Positions 26,530 to 35,531 are shown, counted from the stretch's first letter. The stretch: 64,000 nt of DNA from Bradyrhizobium algeriense (GCF_003062295.1 NZ_PYCN01000028.1:23757-87756); one strand, 5' to 3'. The notes: generated by a model not told the origin, from the letters alone. A program made the numbers and translations.

Positions 26530-26574
26530 GCGAGCAGCCAACGGGTCCGGCCTGTGGCCGACCCGTTGGCTCGC
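26530..26574. repeat. inverted repeat between SDR and ribH genes
   Basis: GCGAGCAGCCAACGGGTCCG and CGGCCGACCCGTTGGCTCGC can pair as a strong stem. The GACCCGTTGGCTC end also occurs inside the two long GTAGCCCGGATGGAGC elements, so this is a related fragment. It follows the ribH stop on the minus strand and may end that transcript. Confidence 0.7.
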
Positions 26575-26581
26575 ATTGACG

Positions 26582-27166
26582 TTACCCCACGATCCCCGCG
26601 GCCACCTGGCCGCGCAGCCGTTCCAGACTGTGCAGCGTGTTGGCGCAGGCTTCCGCGACCTCGATGCCCTTGATGACGAAATGCTTGCGGAAGAAGTCGT
26701 GATGCACGGCGCTGTCATGGAATTGCTGCGGTGTCAGCACCGCGGAGAAAACCGGCACCTCGGTTCTGAGCTGCACATCCATCAGCGCCTTGATCACGGT
26801 GTCGGCGACGAATTCGTGGCGGTAGATGCCGCCATCGACCACCAGCCCTGCGGCCACGATCGCGGTGTAGCGCCGCGTCTTGGCGAGCAGTTGCGCATGC
26901 AAGGGTATCTCGAACGAACCGGGCACCTCGAACAGATCGACCTGCGCGCGCGTTATATGGCGCGCCTCGATCTCTTCGAGGAATGCGATGCGGCACTCCT
27001 CGACGACGTCGCGGTGCCAGGACGACTGCACGAAGGCGATCCGCTGCGGCTTGACGAAACGCGGATGCGCCGGCGCCGGTGGACGCTCGGGCACGTCAGG
27101 GACGTGGCTCGCTTCAACAGTTTGGGCTGGGGATTGGACTTCAGGCTCTTGCAACATCTGATTCAT
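26582..27166 (-). CDS. ribH: 6,7-dimethyl-8-ribityllumazine synthase, type II
   Basis: Lumazine synthase condenses 5-amino-6-ribitylaminouracil with dihydroxybutanone phosphate, the penultimate riboflavin step. The sequence fits the decameric RibH2 type of Brucella and Mesorhizobium: QRIAFVQSSWHRDVVEECRI, VPGSFEIPLHAQ and SAVLTPQQFHDSAVHHDFF. VVDGGIYRHEFVAD replaces the typical type I G(A/V)VIRGxTxHF segment. The first 37 residues are a Pro-rich extension. AGAGGAAAGCC precedes the ATG. An FMN riboswitch lies in its leader and no other rib gene is in the window. Confidence 0.93.
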   Translation of the reverse strand: MNQMLQEPEVQSPAQTVEASHVPDVPERPPAPAHPRFVKPQRIAFVQSSWHRDVVEECRIAFLEEIEARHITRAQVDLFEVPGSFEIPLHAQLLAKTRRYTAIVAAGLVVDGGIYRHEFVADTVIKALMDVQLRTEVPVFSAVLTPQQFHDSAVHHDFFRKHFVIKGIEVAEACANTLHSLERLRGQVAAGIVG

Positions 27167-27251
27167 GGCTTTCCTCTTTCAGGACCAGAATCAGGGCATA
27201 CGGAACGACGTCAGCCCACGCGCAAACGCGCGAAGGCCGCCGCAAACCGTT

Positions 27252-27393
27252 CTCTTTCATCCGGACTGTAACCGTCGGCTTCGGATTCACACCGAATCTG
27301 CTGACCCTTCTTCTCGGGAGAGAAGAAGGCGCTCGCGGGCTTGGGCTACGTCACCCTTACCGCCGGTGGGGATTTTCACCCCGCCCTGAGAAC
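27252..27393 (-). promoter_or_regulatory. FMN riboswitch (RFN element) in the ribH leader
   Basis: On the minus strand the conserved RFN parts occur in order: CAGGGCGGGGTGAAAATCCC, CACCGGCGGTAAGGG, AGCCCGCGAGCGCC, a variable GAGAAGAAGGGTCAGCAGA stem, TTCGGTGTGAATCCGAAGCC and GACGGTTACAGTCCGGATGA. It ends about 85 bases before the ribH start. Binding of FMN should reduce ribH expression; whether by terminator or start-site masking is not clear, as no obvious T-run follows. Confidence 0.96.
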
Positions 27394-27584
27394 ATCGGCC
27401 GCCCGGAATGGACGACCTGCGTTGAGAATATGACCAACGCCGGGGAATCAGCAAGCACCTTTGGCATGGGGAAAAGGCATGTCCCCATGCCGCCGGAACA
27501 GGGCGCGCAAGCGTGATCCGCGGACGGCTTTGCTCAGGCCGCGGCAATTGGGATAGGCTTGCTGCCAACAGGGGGGCGCTCAGC

Positions 27585-28565
27585 ATGAAATTTCTTCTTC
27601 GCCGGAATTTCCTCAAACTCGCCGGCGTACTCATCGCGGCGCCCGCCTTGCCGCGCCTTTCGTCCGCGCTCGATTATCCGACGCGGCCGACGAAAATCGT
27701 CGCCGGGTTCGCTGCCGGCGGCGGCGTCGACATCACCGCGCGCCTGATCGGTCAGTGGCTGGCCGACCATCTCGGGCAGCCCTTCGTGATCGAGAACCGC
27801 ACCGGCGCCGGCGGCAATATCGGCACCGAGGCGGTCGTGAACGCCGCTCCCGACGGCTACACGCTGCTGCTGGCAACCGTCCCGAACGCGGTCAACGCCT
27901 CGCTCTACGAAAAACTGAACTTCAATTTTGTCCGCGACATCGCGCCGGTCGCGGGCGTCATCCACGTGCCGATGGTGGTGCTGGTCCACCCCTCAGTGCC
28001 TGCGCAGACGCTTCCCGAATTCATCGCTTACGCCAAAGCCAATCCCGGCAAGGTCAACATGGCCTCGGCGGGCAGCGGCAGCGCGCCGCACATGGCCGGC
28101 GAGCTGTTCAAGATGATGACCGGCGTCGACATGGTCCACGTCCCCTATCGCGGCCAGGGCCCAGCGCTGACGGATCTGCTCGGCGGCCAAGTGCAGATCC
28201 TGTTTGCCGCCGCGCCCGGCACCGCCGATCACATCAAGACCGGCAAGCTGCGCGCGCTCGCGGTGACCACGGCCGCGCGCATGGCGGAGCTGACGGAGAT
28301 TCCGACCGTGGGCGATTTCGTGGGCGGCTATGAAGCCAGCCAGTGGTACGGTTTCGCCGCGCCGAAAAACACGCCGGCCGAGATCGTCGAGAAGCTCAAC
28401 AAGGAAATCAATGCGGCAATCGCCGATCCCGGCATGAAGGCCAAGCTTGCCGCCATCGGCGGCGCGCCGATGCCGGGCTCACCGGCCGATTTCGGCAGGC
28501 TGATCGCCGACGAAACCGAGAAGTGGGGCAAGGTGGTCCGCACCGGCGGCCTCAAGCCGGAATAA
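27585..28565 (+). CDS. Bug-family (TctC-like) substrate-binding protein, Tat-exported
   Basis: A periplasmic binding protein of the tripartite tricarboxylate (Bug/TctC) family: YPTRPTKIVAGFAAGGGVD start of the mature part, then GAGGNIGTEAVVNAAPDGYT and GELFKMMTGVDMVHVPYRGQ. It ends near EKWGKVVRTGGLKPE. The signal peptide carries a twin-arginine motif RRNFLKLAG, so export by Tat is predicted. TctA/TctB membrane subunits are not adjacent, as is common for orphan Bug proteins. The start at 27585 is the first Met consistent with the signal. Ligand unknown. Confidence 0.9.
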   Translation: MKFLLRRNFLKLAGVLIAAPALPRLSSALDYPTRPTKIVAGFAAGGGVDITARLIGQWLADHLGQPFVIENRTGAGGNIGTEAVVNAAPDGYTLLLATVPNAVNASLYEKLNFNFVRDIAPVAGVIHVPMVVLVHPSVPAQTLPEFIAYAKANPGKVNMASAGSGSAPHMAGELFKMMTGVDMVHVPYRGQGPALTDLLGGQVQILFAAAPGTADHIKTGKLRALAVTTAARMAELTEIPTVGDFVGGYEASQWYGFAAPKNTPAEIVEKLNKEINAAIADPGMKAKLAAIGGAPMPGSPADFGRLIADETEKWGKVVRTGGLKPE

Positions 28566-28813
28566 AAGCCGCGGCGCTCCCGGCTACGTCCCGCGCGCAC
28601 GCGCCAGCGCCACGCCCGGCAGACAGGCAAAGGCGCCATCGGCGGATTGATCTCGACGATGTTGCGATGGAGATGCGGACCGGCGTTAACGCACAATTTG
28701 CGAACAGGTCTGCGAGATCGGATGCGAGGCGATACATTCACGAATCCTTAAAAAGACGCGTCCTAGATGTGTCTTTCAACTCCGGTCATCCCAGCGATAC
28801 AAACGAGGCAAGC

Positions 28814-30436
28814 GTGACACTCGCCACCGACGTTTCCCGCACGGATGCCGGAAGGCCCGCTGATCGGCCCTGGCAATGGCTCGCTTTTCAAACCAGGACC
28901 TTGGTACCGATCGTCATTGCGCTCGGCTCGCTCCTGGCCGGCGCGATCTACACCTGGTTTGTCGGCGAAGACGTCAACTGGGATTGGCTGAACTACCACG
29001 AGTACAATGTCTGGGCGGTCATCAACTACCGCTACGGCATTGACGCGTTGCCGGCCGGCTTTCAGACCTATTTCAATCCGGCCGTCTATTTCCCGGTTTA
29101 TTATCTGCGCCATCTGCTGCCGCTGCCCTACGGCCTGATGATCATCGGCGCGGTGCACGGCCTCAATTTGCTGCTGATCTATTTTCTCGTCCGCGTCCTG
29201 CTGCGGGAAGCAGCGACGGCGAGCGCGATCGGCGCGTCGATCCTGATTGCCGCGGTCGGGCCGATGACGCTTTCGGAGGTCGGCACGAGCTTCTCCGACA
29301 TTCTCACCGCGCTTCCGATTCTGGCCGGCTGTGTCCTGATCCTGTCGGCGGATGGATCGCATCACGGACGCTACGTTCTCGCAGGGCTGCTGATCGGCGC
29401 CGCCGTCGGGCTGAAATTGACCAATGCCGTCTATGCGCTCGGTGCGGCCGCCGCCGTGCTTGTCGCCAGCCGGCCGCTGCTGGCAACGCTCTGCCTCGGA
29501 GTTGGCGGCGCGGTCGGTGCGCTGGCGTCGGGTGGCGCGTGGGGGCTGATGCTGTGGCGCGAGCTGGGCAACCCGATTTTCCCGCTCTTCAACGCCGTAT
29601 TCCAGTCCCGGGAATTGATGCCGACGAACATCATGGACTGGCAATTCCTGCCCCGCAGCATGCTGGACGCGCTGGCGTATCCCTTCTATTGGCTGGTCGG
29701 CGACAACAGGAGCTCGGAATATCCGTTCCGCGACGCGCGGTTTGCGGTTGCGACGGTGTTGATCGTGCTCGGCATCGGCCGAGGCCTTGTCACACGCACC
29801 GATATCTTCACGCGCCGCGATACTCAGTTCCTGTTGTTCTTCATCGTCTCCTATGCGGCATGGCTCGCCGTTTTTTCGATCCAGCGCTACGCGATCGTGC
29901 TGGAGCTGTTGTGCGCACCCTTGATCGTCCTGCTGATCCATCGCTGCATCGCCGCCACGACCGGCTCTGCCTCGCTCCGCGTATCTTCGGTGCGCATGAA
30001 TGCGGTGATGCTTGCCGTAGCCTTGGCCATCGCGCTGTGGTCGCAACCGGGAGACTGGTTCCGCCGCCCCTGGTCCAATCCCTATAATCCGAGCATCTCA
30101 AAATCCCTTGAGCAGCCCGCTGTCTATCTTCTTCTCGACAAGCCGCTGGCCTATGTCGCCCCGCTTCTGCCATCACAATCGCGGTTCTATCAGATCGCCG
30201 ACATTGCCTTGCCCATCATGCCCGACGGCAAGTTCGACCGCCGCATTCGCACCGCGTTGGAAAATCCGCTGCCGGGCGGCGCATGGGAATTGCACAGGCG
30301 CGGCAAGCCGATCCGCGAGCCATTGCTGGAGCAATATGGCATGCGCGTCGATGCTTCCCGGCCGTGCGTCGAAATCGAAGGCGCGGTGCTGGGGACAGCC
30401 ATCGAGGTGTGTCCGCTGGTCGCGCGCGAGAAGTAG
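28814..30436 (+). CDS. polytopic membrane protein, GT-C glycosyltransferase-like
   Basis: About ten hydrophobic spans are visible. The first extracytoplasmic loop follows TWFVGEDVNWDWLNYHEYNV and contains acidic residues, as in GT-C enzymes that use polyprenyl-phosphate sugars. The C-terminal third (from about 445) is soluble and probably periplasmic. The GTG at 28814 follows ACGAGG and is preferred to the long upstream frame that overlaps the Bug gene. Membership of the GT-C superfamily is inferred from layout; the acceptor is unknown. Length 540 aa. Confidence 0.6.
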   Translation: MTLATDVSRTDAGRPADRPWQWLAFQTRTLVPIVIALGSLLAGAIYTWFVGEDVNWDWLNYHEYNVWAVINYRYGIDALPAGFQTYFNPAVYFPVYYLRHLLPLPYGLMIIGAVHGLNLLLIYFLVRVLLREAATASAIGASILIAAVGPMTLSEVGTSFSDILTALPILAGCVLILSADGSHHGRYVLAGLLIGAAVGLKLTNAVYALGAAAAVLVASRPLLATLCLGVGGAVGALASGGAWGLMLWRELGNPIFPLFNAVFQSRELMPTNIMDWQFLPRSMLDALAYPFYWLVGDNRSSEYPFRDARFAVATVLIVLGIGRGLVTRTDIFTRRDTQFLLFFIVSYAAWLAVFSIQRYAIVLELLCAPLIVLLIHRCIAATTGSASLRVSSVRMNAVMLAVALAIALWSQPGDWFRRPWSNPYNPSISKSLEQPAVYLLLDKPLAYVAPLLPSQSRFYQIADIALPIMPDGKFDRRIRTALENPLPGGAWELHRRGKPIREPLLEQYGMRVDASRPCVEIEGAVLGTAIEVCPLVAREK

Positions 30437-30808
30437 CCGCGGCGTTCCCGCCGGCCGTCCCCGTCGCGATACGAAATCAGGTCATTCCGGGAAAATTAAG
30501 AAAAAATTAACCATTGTGGCATTCCGGCCCGATTTCTCCGGCCGCCGGACTCCGCGGCGCTCGAATCCGATTCCGGTTTGTTCTCAAATTAATAATCATG
30601 GCCGCGATCTGCTGTGAACAACGCGGCTTTGGCCTGTGGACGGACTCAGGGGTCAGTTGCGCGGATTCCGCAAATCACATCACTTGAGCTTCGGCAGGCC
30701 CCGGGAGGATCAGCGATCGGGGGAATTGCAGCCGGCGCCGGCGCATCAGTTCAACGCGCCGTGCTCCGCGTGCGTATCAGAAGAATTCAAAAACAAGGTC
30801 GAGACGGC
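30437..30808. other. intergenic region before the YbjN gene
   Basis: An AT-rich patch (AAAATTAAGAAAAAATTAACC near 30490-30512) may mark the promoter of the YbjN gene. Open frames here continue from the YbjN frame but show no resemblance. Nothing else was recognised. Confidence 0.4.
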
Positions 30809-31309
30809 ATGTCCCTCCTCGAAGGCATTATCGATTCCCGGAACAACCCGCTCGCGGCGGTCGAGGACATTGCCGCCGAGAACAACTGGGCGTTCGAGCG
30901 CTCCGGCGAAGACGAAGTCACCATCGTCTCCAAGGGCAGTTGGACCGACTATCAGCTCTCTTTCACCTGGATGGCGGAGATCGAGGCGCTGCACCTGGCT
31001 TCCGCCTTCGACATGAAGATTCCGCCTGCGCGCCGCGCCGAAGTGCAGCGGCTGATCGCGGCGATCAACGAGCAATTATGGGTCGGCCATTTCGACATCT
31101 GGACCCATACCGGCATGATCATGTACCGGCAGGCGCTGGTGCTGCCGGGCGGGCTGACCGCCTCGACCGCGCAATGCGAGGCCATGCTGGCCGGCGCCAT
31201 CCACGCCTGCGAACGCTACTACCCCGCGTTCCAGTTCGTGGTCTGGGCCGGAAAGACCGCCGCGGAGGCGATGAGCGCGGCGATGTTCGATACCGAGGGC
31301 GAGGCGTAG
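30809..31309 (+). CDS. YbjN domain protein (type III secretion chaperone-like fold)
   Basis: The protein begins MSLLEGIIDSRNNPLAAVED and has the YbjN layout: an N-terminal helix pair, DEVTIVSKGSWTDYQLSFTW strands, then LHLASAFDMKIPPARRAEVQ and the ELWVGHFD-like QLWVGHFDIWTHTGMIMYRQ. Members resemble secretion chaperones and modulate motility or stress in enterobacteria. Length 166 aa, no signal peptide. It lies 183 bases ahead of proC with a palindrome between; the pairing YbjN-proC recurs in Bradyrhizobium as far as I recall. Confidence 0.85.
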   Translation: MSLLEGIIDSRNNPLAAVEDIAAENNWAFERSGEDEVTIVSKGSWTDYQLSFTWMAEIEALHLASAFDMKIPPARRAEVQRLIAAINEQLWVGHFDIWTHTGMIMYRQALVLPGGLTASTAQCEAMLAGAIHACERYYPAFQFVVWAGKTAAEAMSAAMFDTEGEA

Positions 31310-31332
31310 CCTCGCCGCCTCCACACACGCCG

Positions 31333-31478
31333 CGTCGTCCCTGCGAATGCAGGGACCCATACTCCGTGACCGCTGGGCTCACGCAAACTGCTTGTAGCCC
31401 TTCCCGCGCTTCACTAGAACCGCCTGTGGTTATGGGTCCCTGCGCCCGTGCGCAATTGCGCACTAGGCAGGGACGACG
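31333..31478. repeat. CGTCGTCCCTGC palindromic element
   Basis: The outer arms CGTCGTCCCTGC and GCAGGGACGACG match perfectly, with inner arms CAGGGACCCATA and TATGGGTCCCTG (the latter near 31433). A GTGCGCAATTGCGCAC palindrome is nested at the right. It fills the gap between the YbjN gene and proC. Confidence 0.85.
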
Positions 31479-31492
31479 AGGGAGTATGTCGC

Positions 31493-32326
31493 ATGTCGTC
31501 GTCGGTCACCGCAGCTAATCCCCTCACCAACCTCAACGGCACCATCGCGCTCGCCGGCGCGGGCAAGATGGGCAGCGCGATGCTGACCGGCTGGCTGGCC
31601 GGCGGCCTCGACGCAAGCCGCGTCATCGTCGTCGAGCCCCTCCCGTCCGACGACATCAAGGCGCTCGCCGCCAAGGGCGTCCGTCTCAATCCGAACGACG
31701 CCGGCACCGCCGATACGCTGGTGGTCGCGGTGAAGCCGCAGATGTTCCGCGAAGCAGGGCCGGCGCTGAAGCAGCTCGTCGGACCGGACACGCTGGTCGT
31801 CTCGATCATGGCGGGCACGCCCATCGCTGCGCTGGAACAGGTCTGCGGCGGCATGGTGGTTCGCGCCATGCCGAACACGCCGGCCGCGATCGGCCGCGGC
31901 ATCACGGTTGCCGTCGCGGCGAAGAATGTCAGCGCCGCGCAGCGCGCCACCGCCGATGCGCTGCTGCGCGCCACCGGCTCGGTCGAATGGGTCGACGATG
32001 AAGGCCTGATGGACGCGGTGACCGCTGTCTCCGGCTCCGGCCCGGCCTATGTGTTCCTGCTCGCCGAAGAACTGGCGCGCGCCGGTGTCGAGGCCGGTCT
32101 GCCGGCGGATCTCGCCACAAAACTCGCGCGCGAAACCGTCGCCGGCTCCGGCGAATTGCTGCATCGCTCGGAACAGGATTCCGCCACGCTGCGCCAGAAC
32201 GTCACCTCGCCCGGCGGCACCACGGCGGCCGCGCTGGAAGTGCTGATGGGCCAGGACGGAATGCAGCCGCTGATGATCCGCGCCATCGCCGCGGCGACGA
32301 AGCGATCGAAGGAACTGGCGAAGTAG
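31493..32326 (+). CDS. proC: pyrroline-5-carboxylate reductase
   Basis: ProC reduces 1-pyrroline-5-carboxylate to proline with NAD(P)H. The Rossmann loop is LAGAGKMGSAMLTGWL, followed by VVAVKPQMF, MAGTPIAALEQ and MPNTPAAIGRG. The C-terminal signature SGSGPAYVFLLAEELARAGV and NVTSPGGTTAAALEVL complete the family hallmarks. GGAG lies upstream of the ATG at 31493, and 15 earlier in-frame codons overlap the palindrome. The length of 277 aa is standard. Confidence 0.97.
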   Translation: MSSSVTAANPLTNLNGTIALAGAGKMGSAMLTGWLAGGLDASRVIVVEPLPSDDIKALAAKGVRLNPNDAGTADTLVVAVKPQMFREAGPALKQLVGPDTLVVSIMAGTPIAALEQVCGGMVVRAMPNTPAAIGRGITVAVAAKNVSAAQRATADALLRATGSVEWVDDEGLMDAVTAVSGSGPAYVFLLAEELARAGVEAGLPADLATKLARETVAGSGELLHRSEQDSATLRQNVTSPGGTTAAALEVLMGQDGMQPLMIRAIAAATKRSKELAK

Positions 32327-32349
32327 AAGTGCGTAGGGTGGGCAAGCAG

Positions 32350-32745
32350 CTACTTCGCACCCAGCCGCTTGGTAAACATCTCGACATTGACGAGGCCGCG
32401 GGCGTGGCGGCCGTCGCCGATCTTGCGCTCGCCCTCGAAGGCTTCGACCTCGAAGCGGATCACGCGGCGCTCCACTGCTGTGACTTTTCCCGTGACGCGC
32501 ACCACAGCCCCAACCAGCGACGCGCCGAGATGGCGGATATCGACCTCGGTGCCGACCGTGATCCAGCCCGGCTGAAGATGGGCCCTGATGGCGTCGCTCG
32601 ATGCCATCTCCATTTCCAAAATCATCATCGGCGTCGCGTAGACCATCGGCATATCAGGCACGAAATGCCCGACCGTGCGCTCGGCCGGCACGACCAGCGT
32701 CCGCTCGGCATTCATGCCGATCTTGATGAAGTCGCGTGCGTCCAT
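32350..32745 (-). CDS. hot-dog fold thioesterase (FlK-like)
   Basis: A single hot-dog domain resembling fluoroacetyl-CoA thioesterase FlK and related acyl-CoA thioesterases: VVPAERTVGHFVPDMPMVYA, then ATPMMILEMEMAS with the conserved acidic residue, WITVGTEVDIRHLGASLVG and GKVTAVERRVIRFEVEAFEG. GGGGAAGC precedes the ATG. Such proteins hydrolyse short acyl-CoAs; the physiological substrate is unknown. Length 131 aa, cytoplasmic. Confidence 0.85.
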   Translation of the reverse strand: MDARDFIKIGMNAERTLVVPAERTVGHFVPDMPMVYATPMMILEMEMASSDAIRAHLQPGWITVGTEVDIRHLGASLVGAVVRVTGKVTAVERRVIRFEVEAFEGERKIGDGRHARGLVNVEMFTKRLGAK

Positions 32746-32760
32746 GGATTGCTTCCCCTT

Positions 32761-32922
32761 CCCCTCTCCCCTTGTGGGAGAGGGTGGATCAATCGCGCGA
32801 AACGCGCGATTGAGACGGGTGAGGGGTCTTTCTCCGCGAGCGAATCTCTCTCACTGTATTCGCCGATGGAACCCCTCATCCGGCGGACTACGTCCGCCAC
32901 CTTCTCCCACAAGGGGAGAAGG
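32761..32922. repeat. CCTCTCCCCTTGTGGGAGAGG repeat
   Basis: The left hairpin is CCCTCTCCCCTTGTGGGAGAGGG. AATCGCGCGAAACGCGCGATT is a second hairpin, and at the right GTGGGAGAAGG-type arms close the unit (CCTTCTCCCACAAGGGGAGAAGG). Such composite palindromes are frequent in rhizobial intergenic regions. Confidence 0.8.
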
Positions 32923-32932
32923 AAGAGACGCG

Positions 32933-33145
32933 CTACTTCTTCGCCGCAGCAGCAGCCGCCGCCCGTTCCACAAACGTCTTGCCGCCCTTCATCTTGTGGG
33001 CCAGCGGCGCTTCGTTGATCTGGATCACCACCGCGTCGGCATCGACGCCGAGGTTCTTGACCAGTGCCTGCGTGATGTCACGCATCATGCTGGCCTTCTG
33101 TTCGTCGGTGCGGCCGGCGGCCATGCTCACGGTAATCTCAGGCAT
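32933..33145 (-). CDS. 4-oxalocrotonate tautomerase family protein, 70 aa
   Basis: The family's catalytic Pro-1 would be exposed after Met removal (MPEITVSMAAGRTDEQKASM). GAGGAGACGAGA stands just ahead of the ATG at 33145; the frame is open upstream, but that start is excluded because Pro must be N-terminal. The sequence follows the 4-OT beta-alpha-beta pattern (VVIQINEAPLAHKMKGGKTF). The last residues are an Ala run ending KK. The substrate is uncertain, as tautomerase family members range widely. Confidence 0.88.
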   Translation of the reverse strand: MPEITVSMAAGRTDEQKASMMRDITQALVKNLGVDADAVVIQINEAPLAHKMKGGKTFVERAAAAAAAKK

Positions 33146-33222
33146 TCTCGTCTCCTCGTTGCTTTTCTTCGCGCGATAGCCGAGCCCTTCCCGACCGTCC
33201 ACGATCCCCCGTATCAAACAAG

Positions 33223-33255
33223 ACGTGGATGCCCGGCACAAGGCCGGGCATGACG
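33223..33255. repeat. short CATCCACG/CGTCATGCCCGG palindrome
   Basis: ACGTGGATGCCCGGCACAAG followed by GCCGGGCATGACG is a truncated unit of the family at 8687, 13882 and 43972. It lies downstream of hisS. Confidence 0.7.
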
Positions 33256-33269
33256 CCTGGAATGAATGG

Positions 33270-34763
33270 CTATCCCCACTTCACGTCATGGCGCGCCAGC
33301 ACTTCGCGCACCTTTGCGACGATCTCGTCCTCACCGCAGGAAAACTGCGCCGGACGGGTCTCGCGCCATTCCTGGTTGGAGGCGATGGCGGCAGCGGCTT
33401 TCGCGCCCTCGATCAGGTCCTTGATCTGAATTTCGCCGCGCGCCTTTTCATCCGAGCCCTGGATGATCACGCAAGGCGAGTTGCGGCGGTCGGCATATTT
33501 GAGCTGGTTGCCCATGTTCTTGGGATTGCCGAGATAGAGTTCGGCACGGATCTTCGCATTGCGCAACTGCGCCACCATCTTCTGGTAATCGGCGACACGG
33601 TCGCGATCGAACACGGTGACAACCACAGGCCCGAAGTCCGGCCGGGTGTCGAGCTTGCCGAGCATCGTCAGCGCGGCCTGTAGCCGCGACACGCCGATGG
33701 AAAATCCCGTCGCCGGCACCGGCTCGCCGCGGAAGCGCGAGACGAGGCCATCATAGCGGCCACCGCCACCGACCGAGCCGAAGCGGACCGGGCGGCCTTT
33801 TTCGTCCTTGGTTTCGAGAGTGAGTTCGACCTCGTAGACGGGGCCAGTGTAATATTCGAGGCCACGGACGACGGAAGGATCGATGACGATCTGATCCGGC
33901 CCATAGCCCGATGCCGAAATAAGCTTGCTGATCGCGTCGAGTTCGTCGCGACCTTCCTGTCCGATCTTGCTGTCGCGCAGCCGCGCGTCGATCTGAGCGC
34001 CCTGTTCGATCGCACTGACGACCAGGGCAATGTCTTCCGCCTTGAGGCCCGCGCCCTTGGTGAAATCACCTGACTCGTCTTTGCGGCCATCACCCAGCAA
34101 TTGCTGTACGCCGAAAATGCCGAGCCGATCGAGCTTGTCGATCGCGCGCATCACGGTCAGCCATTGTCCGTCATCGGCGATGCCGAGCGCATCGCGCACT
34201 CCATCGAGCACCTTGCGGTTATTCACCTTCACCAGATAACTGCCACGCGGAATGCCGAGCGCTTCCATCGTATCCGCCGCCATCATGCACATCTCGGCAT
34301 CGGCCGCGGGCGAAGCGGAGCCCACCGTATCCGCGTCGAACTGCATGAACTGGCGGAAGCGGCCGGGGCCGGGCTTTTCGTTGCGGTAGACATAGCCGGC
34401 GCGGTAGCTGCGATACGGTTTTGGCAGCGCGTCGAAATTTTCCGCCACGTAACGCGCCAGCGGCGCAGTCAAATCGTAGCGCAGCGAGATCCACTGCTCG
34501 TCGTCGTCCTGGAACGAGAACACGCCCTCGTTCGGCCGGTCCTGGTCGGGCAGGAACTTTCCGAGCGCGTCGGTGAACTCCATCGCCGGCGTTTCCACCG
34601 GCTCAAAACCGTAGCGCTCGTAGACTTCGCGGATTTTCTCGACCATCTGGCGCGTGGCGGCAATCGCCGCCGGACCACGATCTTCCAGCCCGCGCGGCAA
34701 GCGGGCGCGGAGCTTCTGGGGTTTTTTGGGTTTTTCAGCCATGGGCGGCGTTGGTATCAGCAT
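33270..34763 (-). CDS. hisS: histidyl-tRNA synthetase
   Basis: This class II synthetase charges tRNA-His. Motif 2 is near RFRQFMQFDADT, the histidine-binding signatures are RGLEYYTG and GGGRYDGL, and motif 3 follows at ATGFSIGVSRL. The C-terminal anticodon-binding domain is present (VVTVFDRDRVADYQKMVAQL onward). At 497 aa it is the longer form usual in rhizobia. The Met at 34742 (MAEKPKKPQ) is an alternative start; neither has a strong ribosome binding site. Cytoplasmic. Confidence 0.96.
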   Translation of the reverse strand: MLIPTPPMAEKPKKPQKLRARLPRGLEDRGPAAIAATRQMVEKIREVYERYGFEPVETPAMEFTDALGKFLPDQDRPNEGVFSFQDDDEQWISLRYDLTAPLARYVAENFDALPKPYRSYRAGYVYRNEKPGPGRFRQFMQFDADTVGSASPAADAEMCMMAADTMEALGIPRGSYLVKVNNRKVLDGVRDALGIADDGQWLTVMRAIDKLDRLGIFGVQQLLGDGRKDESGDFTKGAGLKAEDIALVVSAIEQGAQIDARLRDSKIGQEGRDELDAISKLISASGYGPDQIVIDPSVVRGLEYYTGPVYEVELTLETKDEKGRPVRFGSVGGGGRYDGLVSRFRGEPVPATGFSIGVSRLQAALTMLGKLDTRPDFGPVVVTVFDRDRVADYQKMVAQLRNAKIRAELYLGNPKNMGNQLKYADRRNSPCVIIQGSDEKARGEIQIKDLIEGAKAAAAIASNQEWRETRPAQFSCGEDEIVAKVREVLARHDVKWG

Positions 34764-34882
34764 GTCCCTGACGGGGAAAGCCGCTTTTTGGCACCGCCGG
34801 CGGCAAAACTAGGGTGATCCCACGCACCTAACCCACCAGGCGGGCTTTGCCCAGAACGTCCCATTTGGCCTCGGGGCCCCCT

Positions 34883-35419
34883 TTAAGGCGATTCCATCCG
34901 CGCGCGAAGCGCGTCGGCGTCGGCCTTCGGCATTGATTTCAGCAGCGGCTTGATGGTCTCGCCACCGACGATCTTGCCGTTCCGCGTGAACATCCAGTCC
35001 GAGATGTCGGCCTCCTTGAACTCGGTCACGTCACCTGCCTTCTTGCCGGGCAGATCGCGCCGCGCGTTGGCGAACCTTCCCGAATAGCGGCCGTCCGCGG
35101 TCTTCTTCACCTCGGCGATCCAGATGTGCTCGCCATTATTCCTCGGATTCGGAAACCGCACCTTGAGGGAGTGACCGGTCTCCGACGGTTTTGGCGCGTC
35201 GTAGGAGGCCCAGAACGTCGGCAGCGTGGCCCGCCCCTTTGCGATCGCGGCATTCATCTCCGCGTCGCCGGAGCTAAGGTCGATCACCGGGGAACGGTCC
35301 TGGGCCATGACGGCCCCTGTCGGGGAGCCGAAAGCCGCGAGGGCCGCCGCAACGACAGCCGCCGCGACGCATTTGGAGCATATTGAGAGGGCTGAGGTCA
35401 TTGTCACCATTTCACGCAC
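34883..35419 (-). CDS. exported DUF2314-type protein
   Basis: A signal peptide is visible (MTSALSICSKCVAAAVVAAA to about residue 40, cleavage near VMAQ). A DUF2314 domain follows: DAEMNAAIAKGRATLPTFWA, then HIWIAEVKKTADGRYSGRFA and VTEFKEADISDWMF. The function of the family is unknown. The start is ambiguous, because GTG 35419, ATG 35410 and ATG 35401 are all in frame and none has a clear ribosome binding site. It is divergent from the 35532 small secreted protein gene. Confidence 0.75.
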   Translation of the reverse strand: MREMVTMTSALSICSKCVAAAVVAAALAAFGSPTGAVMAQDRSPVIDLSSGDAEMNAAIAKGRATLPTFWASYDAPKPSETGHSLKVRFPNPRNNGEHIWIAEVKKTADGRYSGRFANARRDLPGKKAGDVTEFKEADISDWMFTRNGKIVGGETIKPLLKSMPKADADALRARMESP

Positions 35420-35531
35420 CGAATTCTATCCGCAATCCGGGGAGTTGGTCGCACAAAGCCGCAGAAGAGTTCACGGTCCAGGAACCACACTTTGCGCGCC
35501 GAATTATTGTAGGTCTGCAAAGGAGAGATCT

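Noticed and set aside
28763..30046. 427-codon minus-strand frame
   Set aside because: Antisense to the GT-C-like membrane protein; composition rich in Arg, Gln and Asp, as expected of the complement of hydrophobic codons.
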